Positions 7,510 through 12,337 of a stretch of 12,337 nucleotides of DNA are shown here, piece by piece. The notes below the pieces were generated by a model. It was not told the origin of the DNA. It did not search any database and saw only the letters and a list, made by a program, of their open reading frames with translations. The stretch spans positions 1-12,337 of the forward strand of contig CAMPKR010000036.1 in assembly GCA_946887345.1 (NCBI GenBank), read 5' to 3'. The position numbers and the translations under genes are program-made. How positions within the stretch are numbered: the first letter of the stretch is position 1; each line of letters starts with the position of its first letter. This DNA is from an uncultured Bacteroidota bacterium. Lineage in GTDB: Bacteria > Bacteroidota > Bacteroidia > Chitinophagales > Chitinophagaceae.

Positions 7510-8022
7510 TTACAATTTGCCTTGCGTCTTCAGCAGCAGAACCAGGTCGGCTTCCATACTTTGCTGTACTGTTTCAGTGATACGGCCTATTTCCTTTTCC
7601 CCATCAAAGAGAATGATGGTGGGAACCTTTTCAATATTGTACTTAGCTTTTTCGCCGTTTAAGGCATCTTTAGTGCGGTCTACACCAAACATGTGCAACT
7701 TCCTCATGGGATAATCAGATTGCTGAAGCACTGTATAGAGCTTTGGAATAAGGGTTTGCGAGTCCTCGCACCAGGTACCCATCACTACCACCATATCATA
7801 CTGCGAAAGCTTTCCCTTAAGCTGCTTTACGATACTGTCATTGGGGGCGTAAGCAGCATTTTGCGCAAACCACCTGAAGCTCTCCTGCGTGCGCAGATGC
7901 TCCATATTCAGAGGACCCTTCAAAACAAGAGCGCCATTTTCTACGTCCTTAAATGCCTGGAAGTTTTGCGCGACTGCGCTGAGGCTTGCTATCATCATCA
8001 CAAAAAATATCAGTCTCGTCAT
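7510..8022 (-). CDS. exported thioredoxin-fold protein with a single-cysteine CEDS motif
   Basis: A 170-residue protein with an N-terminal signal peptide (MTRLIFFVMM..., likely cut near SAVAQ at residue 19). The thioredoxin-like part begins about residue 60. It shows the strand MVVVMGTW, then C85-E-D-S88 in place of the redox CxxC, and the cis-proline motif VPT (Pro134) before the strand IILFDG. Cys85 is the only cysteine in the protein, so a classic internal disulfide is impossible. Family precedent suggests a monothiol, binding or isomerase-like role in the periplasm. It lies 10 bases after the merR-type gene, with AGAGGG just upstream of its ATG as a fair ribosome site, and 20 bases before hutH. 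The fold call is good; function is unknown. Confidence 0.75.
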   Translation of the reverse strand: MTRLIFFVMMIASLSAVAQNFQAFKDVENGALVLKGPLNMEHLRTQESFRWFAQNAAYAPNDSIVKQLKGKLSQYDMVVVMGTWCEDSQTLIPKLYTVLQQSDYPMRKLHMFGVDRTKDALNGEKAKYNIEKVPTIILFDGEKEIGRITETVQQSMEADLVLLLKTQGKL

Positions 8023-8032
8023 TACCCTCTTT

Positions 8033-8521
8033 CTATTTCAGCCGGTTCTTTATCTGCACAAGTTTATTGCGCAGTTGCAGCAGCGATTGTTTCAGGTCTA
8101 CGCCTTCTATAGTAGTTTTTCTCTTTTCCTTGAGTTTGGTTTTGGCGCCTTTAATAGTATAGCCGCGTTCCTTTACCAGGTGATAGATGGCCTTCAGTTC
8201 CTTTATCTGCTCGGTGGTGTAGAGGCGGTCGCCCTTGCGGGTAGTGCGCACCTTCATTTTGAATTCGTTGGTCCAAAAGCGGATGTGGGAAGTGTTTACT
8301 TTGAAAAGCTTAGCCACTTCGCCGATGGAATAATATTGCTTTTCTCCTTCAAAGTCTTTGAGCAATTCATCCGATGCAGGCTTTGTAGTTGCTATCTTTT
8401 CTTTCTTCTCTTTGGGTTCTTTTTTTGAAGTTGGTTTCTTTTCAGCACGACTCTTGCCCACAGCATTAATCTGTTCAGGAATCACTTCCTCGCCAAAGAG
8501 TGTCATTACTTTAGAACTCAT
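8033..8521 (-). CDS. MerR-family transcriptional regulator
   Basis: A 162-residue DNA-binding protein from the ATG at 8521. The open frame extends 15 codons further upstream to 8566, but that part (MYFLRYQGFFVILYL) is not family-like. Residues 1-60 are a charged, Lys-rich, probably disordered extension. The MerR domain follows: helix-turn-helix at 63-84 (YYSIGEVAKLFKVNTSHIRF), wing around 92-102 (TTRKGDRLYTT), then IYHLVKERGYTIKGAKTKL (112-130). The C-terminal helix (143-162) is Leu- and Lys-rich, suiting dimerisation. There is no effector-binding domain and no metal-site cysteine. This short form is common in Bacteroidota and its ligand is unknown. It heads the probable operon with the thioredoxin-like gene and hutH. 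ATG at 8506 is a second possible start. Confidence 0.8.
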   Translation of the reverse strand: MSSKVMTLFGEEVIPEQINAVGKSRAEKKPTSKKEPKEKKEKIATTKPASDELLKDFEGEKQYYSIGEVAKLFKVNTSHIRFWTNEFKMKVRTTRKGDRLYTTEQIKELKAIYHLVKERGYTIKGAKTKLKEKRKTTIEGVDLKQSLLQLRNKLVQIKNRLK

Positions 8522-8522
8522 T

Positions 8523-8567
8523 AAGTACAAAATAACGAAAAAGCCCTGATACCGAAGAAAGTACAAA
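8523..8567. repeat. short direct repeat in front of the merR-type gene
   Basis: AAGTACAAA occurs at 8523-8531 and again at 8559-8567, 36 bases apart, immediately upstream of the ATG at 8521. It could be a paired regulatory site, but MerR proteins normally bind inverted repeats within the promoter spacer, so no binding role is claimed. Confidence 0.25.
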
Positions 8568-8610
8568 GCCTACCTAATGTAAATGGGGATAAATAATAAA
8601 AACATGCGAT

Positions 8611-8627
8611 TTGGCACAAAATGTGCA
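8611..8627 (+). promoter_or_regulatory. sigma-54-like promoter oriented toward mqnC
   Basis: TTGGCAC (8611-8617), five bases, then GTGCA (8623-8627). The GG at 8613-8614 and GC at 8625-8626 have the exact 12-base offset of sigma-54 promoters (consensus TGGCAC-N5-TTGC). The only weak position in the -12 element is G for T. Predicted transcription start is near 8638, giving a leader of about 190 bases before mqnC. The same bases also form the inverted repeat GCACA-AAA-TGTGC, so it could instead be an operator. No sigma-54 activator gene is in the window. Confidence 0.35.
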
Positions 8628-8662
8628 GAACCTCCCGTTGCCTGTGGAACAAAGACTATTTC

Positions 8663-8753
8663 GGGACCTTGAGTTCCTTCGGGGTGAACGGCGTAAAGCA
8701 AACCGGCAGCACGCTTAAGATTTATAAAGAGCAGGCTTTCACTCACGCCGTTC
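8663..8753 (+). other. structured intergenic element (imperfect hairpins) upstream of mqnC
   Basis: GAACGGCGT (8686-8694) pairs perfectly with ACGCCGTTC (8745-8753). Inside it AAAGC (8695-8699) pairs with GCTTT (8735-8739), with CACTC bulged out, giving a 68-base hairpin. Just upstream, GGGAC (8663-8667) can pair with GTTCC (8673-8677), or a C(TTCG)G tetraloop hairpin (8677-8682) can form instead. It is not followed by a T-tract. Both strands are open through it: a 52-codon plus-strand frame (8621-8779, starting MCRTSRCLWN) and a 58-codon minus-strand frame from GTG (8570-8746). I do not recognise a known riboswitch or RNA family. It could be a leader RNA, a small RNA, an interspersed repeat or a remnant of a gene. 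Confidence 0.45.
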
Positions 8754-8830
8754 TATCGGGCTATACCTACAATAAATAAGGCTATAAAGGCTGTTTTCCT
8801 TAATTTTATGCCCTAATTGATCTCATTTCC

Positions 8831-9955
8831 ATGCAGTTACCCGGGTTGTACGAACGTGCGCTGAATTTTGATTTTCTGAGCATAGAAGAAGGCGTTTACC
8901 TGTTTGAAAAAGCACCGCTTTCCGAGCTGATGTTCGTAGCCAACGAACTACGCAAGAAGCAGGTGCCGCATGACAAGGTAACATGGATAATAGACCGCAA
9001 CATGAACACTACCAATGTGTGTGTTGCCAATTGTAAGTTTTGCAACTTTTACCGCATACCGGGCCATGCTGAGGCTTATGTTACTGATATAGAAACTTAC
9101 AAAGAAAAGATCGAGGAAACCTTCCGCTATGGTGGTGAGCAACTGCTGCTACAAGGCGGCCATAATCCGGAATTAGGACTGGATTATTACACTTCGCTGT
9201 TCAGAGAACTAAAGCAACTCTTCCCGGATTTAAAACTACACACACTCGGTCCGCCGGAAGTGGCGCATATATGTAAGGTATCGGGAGTCTCCCATCGCGA
9301 AGCGCTGATAGCGCTGAAAGAAGCAGGTATGGACAGCATGCCCGGCCCCGGCGCTGAAATACTGAACGACCGTGTGCGGCGCCTGATATCGAAAGGGAAA
9401 TGCGGCGCACAGGAGTGGCTGGATATCATGCACGAGGCGCATAAAGTTGGACTGACCACCAGCGCAACCATGATGTTCGGACACGTGGAGACACTGGAGG
9501 AGCGCTTTGAACACCTGGTGAAGCTACGCGAGGTACAGGCAAAGAAACCTGCAGATGCCAAAGGCTTTATAGCCTTTATACCATGGACCTTCCAGGATGT
9601 AGATACGCTGCTGCAACGCATACGCGGCACCAAAAACCTGACTACCGCTGAAGAATATATACGCATGATAGCCATGAGCCGCATAATGCTGCCCAACATA
9701 AAGAACATACAGGCTTCCTGGCTCACGGTAGGCAAGCAGGTAGCCCAGATGTGCCTGCATGCAGGTGCTAACGACTTCGGCTCTATAATGATAGAAGAGA
9801 ACGTGGTGAGTGCTGCCGGTGCACCCCACCGCTTTACGGCTGATGGCATCCAGGACGCCATACGCGAAGCTGGCTTTGAGCCCCAGCTGCGCAACCAGCA
9901 ATATGAGTTCCGCAAGATGCCTGAGCTGATGGAGCAGCAGGTGATCACTTATTAG
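8831..9955 (+). CDS. mqnC: cyclic dehypoxanthinyl futalosine synthase (radical SAM, menaquinone synthesis)
   Basis: A 374-residue radical SAM enzyme of the futalosine route to menaquinone. It converts dehypoxanthine futalosine to its cyclic form in the cytoplasm. The cluster-binding cysteines are C64-x3-C68-x2-C71 in NVCVANCKFC. Family hallmarks follow: IIDRNMNTTN before the cysteines, LLQGGHNP (106-113), LGPPEV (139-144), PGPGAEIL (171-178, where GGG is commoner), MMFGHVETLEER (214-225), FIPWTFQ (249-255), NIQASWLTVG (292-301) and GANDFGSIMIEENVVSAAG (312-330). FIPWTFQ and NIQASW separate MqnC from its relative MqnE. Length is normal. No other mqn gene is adjacent. It may be read from a distant sigma-54-like site or from a nearer weak element TAATTTTA at 8801-8808. 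Confidence 0.93.
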   Translation: MQLPGLYERALNFDFLSIEEGVYLFEKAPLSELMFVANELRKKQVPHDKVTWIIDRNMNTTNVCVANCKFCNFYRIPGHAEAYVTDIETYKEKIEETFRYGGEQLLLQGGHNPELGLDYYTSLFRELKQLFPDLKLHTLGPPEVAHICKVSGVSHREALIALKEAGMDSMPGPGAEILNDRVRRLISKGKCGAQEWLDIMHEAHKVGLTTSATMMFGHVETLEERFEHLVKLREVQAKKPADAKGFIAFIPWTFQDVDTLLQRIRGTKNLTTAEEYIRMIAMSRIMLPNIKNIQASWLTVGKQVAQMCLHAGANDFGSIMIEENVVSAAGAPHRFTADGIQDAIREAGFEPQLRNQQYEFRKMPELMEQQVITY

Positions 9956-10045
9956 CAGGAAATTAAGATCAGGCACCGGAATTTTCACTTTCCAACCCTA
10001 CCTTTCCGTATTACGGGATGTCTTATATTGCATAAACGTTCATCA

Positions 10046-11106
10046 ATGAACAGTTCTACCTTTAGATCTATGCGGCTTATTGTTGCTTCCGCACTTTGCT
10101 TTTTGCTCGCGCCAACAACAAAAGCACAATTCTCCATCATGCCCGATCAAACGGCTACCGACCTGCTGCAGGCCATGACCGGGCAGAACGTGGTAATAAG
10201 CAATGAGACACTCACTTGCATGGATACCGCCAATGCAATATTCAATTTTACAGGTTCGGCCCTTGGTATCTCCGATGGCATCTTACTCTATACGGGCCGT
10301 GTGGATCAGATATCCAATCCCTGGAACTTCGCACTTACGCATGTAAACAACACTCCCGGTGACGCCAATGTTACAGCCACGGTCGGCTTCGGCACTTTCG
10401 ACGCCTGTGCCCTGGAATTTGATGTAGTGGCCGCCTACGATACGCTTTTCCTGCGCTATGTGGTAGGCTCCGACGAATACCCTGAGTATTCCTGTTCCTA
10501 TTTTGGTGACCATTTAGGTTTCTTCATCAATGGTGGTGGATACGTAGATTCTAACTTCGCACAATTCCCCGATACCAATATTTATGTCACAGGTGCGCGC
10601 ATAGCCTGCCCTTACGACACGTTCGCCTTTCAGTACTATGTTGATAACTATGTACAGCAAGCTCCTGATATAGCCTTTGATGGCTACTCGTTGCCTATCG
10701 AATCCAGCATTCTTGTTACACTAGCTATCACGTTAAGATAGCCATCGCCGATGTCTCTGATATGGCTTTCGATAGCGGCCTGCTGATAGAAGGTGGTAGT
10801 CTCGGCTCTAAGAATGGGAGTACCACGAAGGTTGCGCAAGCCAACCTCAAAAAGAATAAAGTGGAGGTCTATCCTAATCCATTCTCTAATGGCGTAAATG
10901 TAAAGCTCTCCGACGAGTTATCAACTAAAGAGATAGAGGCCACCCTCAGCGATATTGTGGGTCGCCAGCTATATCATTACTCAGGAAAAGGCTCACAACT
11001 GAACGAACATCTAAAGACCCGGACAAGCCAACTTGGTACGGGCATCTATACGCTCACACTCAGATCCGGAGATCACAGGCAGGTGATGAAGCTACAGAAA
11101 CAGTAA
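10046..11106 (+). pseudogene. choice-of-anchor L / T9SS sorting-domain protein, disrupted by a frameshift
   Basis: This is a paralogue of the intact gene directly downstream. From the ATG at 10046 (preferred over a TTG at 10028; the paralogue starts at the matching place) it has a signal peptide ending TTKAQ. The choice-of-anchor L region follows: TATDLLQAMTG, GTFDACALEFDVVAAYDTLFL, SDEYPEY and DIAFDGYS. The frame then fails: after ILVT (ending 10720) it reads into a TAG at 10739-10741. The continuation, YHVKIAIADVSDMAFDSG, lies in another frame from 10726 and runs through LIEGGSLGSKNGSTT to the sorting domain (VYPNP from 10867, ending KLQKQ). Five bases separate Thr from Tyr where the paralogue has twelve, so seven bases are missing. 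It also lacks about 16-18 residues before FQYYVDN. The damage could be a true mutation or a sequencing error. Confidence 0.78.
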
Positions 11107-11129
11107 TAACACCAACATCCTCTCTATAC

Positions 11130-11157
11130 CTCCCGGCTGGTCCGGGAGATCTTTTTA
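11130..11157 (+). terminator. intrinsic terminator after the disrupted T9SS gene
   Basis: CTCCCGG (11130-11136), a five-base loop CTGGT, and CCGGGAG (11142-11148) form a perfect seven-pair GC-rich stem. ATC and five Ts (11152-11156) follow. It begins 23 bases after the stop at 11106 and should separate the two paralogues into different transcripts. Confidence 0.8.
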
Positions 11158-11160
11158 TAA

Positions 11161-11176
11161 TATATCCCGAGATATA
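11161..11176. repeat. short inverted repeat in the leader of the second T9SS gene
   Basis: TATATC (11161-11166), CCGA, GATATA (11171-11176). It lies between the terminator and the ATG at 11207, close to a TATATTAG -7-like element (11179-11186). It could be an operator or simply an AT-rich chance repeat. Confidence 0.25.
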
Positions 11177-11206
11177 CCTATATTAGCATTACTAAAATTC
11201 ATCCAC

Positions 11207-12319
11207 ATGAGCACCTTTAACTCAAAACGCTTCATTGCAGTTATCGCACTGATCTTTTGCGGCACCACTGTCAACGCACAGTTTGCAGCAACCAGCGGCC
11301 AGACAGCTACCGACCTGGTCAACTATCTCTCAGGTCTCAATGTCACCGTTACGAATGCTACAATGACCTGCCCTTCGGGAGAGTCTGGGATCTTCACTTA
11401 TTCAGGAAGCACGCTGAACATGAGCGATGGGGTCGTATTGTCAACAGCTCCTGTAAGTGCTATAGGAGCGCCGGTGTCTAATTTCGTTGCTGCGGGTTCA
11501 TCTGCGGCGGGCGATGCCGACCTTGCCAACAGCATACCGGGTACCCCGGGTACTTTTGATGCCTGCATCTTAGAATGCGATGTTATCGCCGCCTTCGATA
11601 CGCTTTACCTGAATTATTCTTTTGCATCTGAAGAATACCCTGAATATGCCTGTTCGCAATACAACGATGCATTCAGGTTCTTCATTCAAGGCAATGGTTT
11701 TACGCAATACACGAATTTTGCACTGGTGCCTAATACCAGTATCGCTACTTCCATAAACAGTGTGAACATGGCCCCTAACGGTACGTTCTGGAACATCACT
11801 ACCTGCAATTCACTGGGCACAGGCTCGCCATTCGCTCAATATTATATCGACAACCAGGGGCAAGCCGGACAGGATATAGTATTCGACGGACTCACAACAA
11901 CCCTTGAAGCCTTTATAGTAGTAACTACCGGCCTTCCCTATCACCTCAAGTTCGTGGTGGGTAATGTCAGCGATGGTGCTTTCCAGTCGGCGGTATTCAT
12001 GGAAGGTGGCAGCCTCTCGTCTAAGAACGGCACTACAACAAGCGCTTCAAAACTATCTGGCAATATACCTGCCCTGAAAGTATATCCTAACCCATCTAAT
12101 GAGAGCATATCCTTGAGCATCCCTTCAGCACTCGCCAATAAGCAACTGGAGGTGAGTATAGCAGATGTGGTAGGCAAAACAGTATATACGTACTCAGGCG
12201 CTGCAGGCAACCTGAACAAAGACCTGAACGCTGCCTCCCGCAATTTTGCGCCCGGCGTATATGCGCTCAACCTGGCTGTGGACGGACAGCAGCAGCTCGT
12301 CAAATTCCAAAAGAACTAA
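11207..12319 (+). CDS. choice-of-anchor L domain protein with C-terminal T9SS sorting domain
   Basis: A 370-residue secreted protein. The signal peptide (MSTFNSKRFIAVIALIFC) is likely cut after NA at residue 24, leaving Gln25 first. Residues about 32-268 form the choice-of-anchor L region: ATDLVNYLSG, GTFDACILECDVIAAFDTLYLNY (116-137), SEEYPEY (141-147), YNDAFRFFIQG, QYYIDN (211-216), DIVFDG and YHLKFVVGNVSDGAFQSAVFMEGGS. A short Ser/Thr/Lys linker precedes the type A sorting domain (about 291-370: VYPNPS, IADVVGKTVYTYSG, FAPGVYALNL, LVKFQKN), which directs export by the type IX system and cell-surface attachment or release. Function of the anchor L region is unknown; adhesion or surface display is often presumed. 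It is preceded by the terminator and its own AT-rich leader. The stop is 18 bases from the window end, so no terminator can be seen. Confidence 0.88.
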   Translation: MSTFNSKRFIAVIALIFCGTTVNAQFAATSGQTATDLVNYLSGLNVTVTNATMTCPSGESGIFTYSGSTLNMSDGVVLSTAPVSAIGAPVSNFVAAGSSAAGDADLANSIPGTPGTFDACILECDVIAAFDTLYLNYSFASEEYPEYACSQYNDAFRFFIQGNGFTQYTNFALVPNTSIATSINSVNMAPNGTFWNITTCNSLGTGSPFAQYYIDNQGQAGQDIVFDGLTTTLEAFIVVTTGLPYHLKFVVGNVSDGAFQSAVFMEGGSLSSKNGTTTSASKLSGNIPALKVYPNPSNESISLSIPSALANKQLEVSIADVVGKTVYTYSGAAGNLNKDLNAASRNFAPGVYALNLAVDGQQQLVKFQKN

Positions 12320-12337
12320 AGACGTCACACCTCATAC

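Noticed and set aside
7889..8428. 179-codon plus-strand frame across the thioredoxin-like and merR-type genes
   Set aside because: It spans two genes supported on the other strand and the gap between them; the Phe/Leu-rich product is typical of antisense to Lys/Glu-rich coding sequence.
8522..8566. 15-codon upstream extension of the merR-type gene
   Set aside because: The hydrophobic extra segment is unlike the family, and the next ATG gives a normal charged N-terminus.
9187..9948. 253-codon minus-strand frame opposite mqnC
   Set aside because: The sense strand encodes an unmistakable MqnC over the whole length; the antisense product is Ser/Cys-rich low-information sequence.
9957..9992. GGAAATT/AATTTTC pairing after mqnC as a terminator
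   Set aside because: Weak AT-rich stem with a long loop and no T-tract.
1..12337. CRISPR arrays, tRNA/rRNA genes, insertion sequences, phage or defence genes
   Set aside because: No regularly spaced repeats, no transposase or integrase motifs, no tRNA-like cloverleaf, and no recognisable defence domains were found on either strand.

Overview
The window looks like ordinary chromosome from a member of the Bacteroidota, probably Chitinophagales/Chitinophagaceae-like. The evidence is: two secreted proteins with a choice-of-anchor L domain and a C-terminal type IX secretion (T9SS) sorting domain; a futalosine-pathway MqnC; a short MerR protein of the kind widespread in this phylum; and several upstream sites resembling the phylum's promoter pattern (TTTG, about 19 bases, TAnnTTTG) with few strong Shine-Dalgarno sites. 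No tRNA, rRNA, CRISPR array, transposase or phage gene was seen.

Layout. On the minus strand, positions 1-2379 hold the N-terminal part of a small lipoprotein (cut by the window edge) and, upstream of it, the ferrous iron transporter gene feoB. A 318-base divergent intergenic region follows. On the plus strand come a TsdA-like diheme cytochrome c lipoprotein (2698-3690) and a patatin-like lipase with a seven-segment membrane domain (3773-6013). The lipase gene converges, with a 3-base gap, on a tightly packed minus-strand set read in the order merR-type regulator, monothiol thioredoxin-fold protein, hutH (8521 down to 6017). A second divergent intergenic region (8522-8830) contains a sigma-54-like site, a conspicuous imperfect hairpin and a 52-codon open frame. 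It leads into mqnC (8831-9955). The right end holds a tandem pair of choice-of-anchor L/T9SS genes. The first is frameshifted, the second is intact, and a clear intrinsic terminator separates them.

How the genes relate. There is no single pathway here. Iron uptake (FeoB), a periplasm-facing cytochrome that probably handles thiosulfate or tetrathionate, and menaquinone synthesis (MqnC) are all compatible with flexible or low-oxygen respiration, but their adjacency is only suggestive. The regulator, thioredoxin-like protein and HutH probably form one transcript; no other histidine-utilisation gene is present in the window. The most notable observations are the unusual FeoB nucleotide-binding motifs, the lipoprotein form of TsdA, the structured element upstream of mqnC, an FNR-shaped palindrome after tsdA, and the damaged member of the secreted-protein pair. 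I do not see a convincing new multi-gene system.
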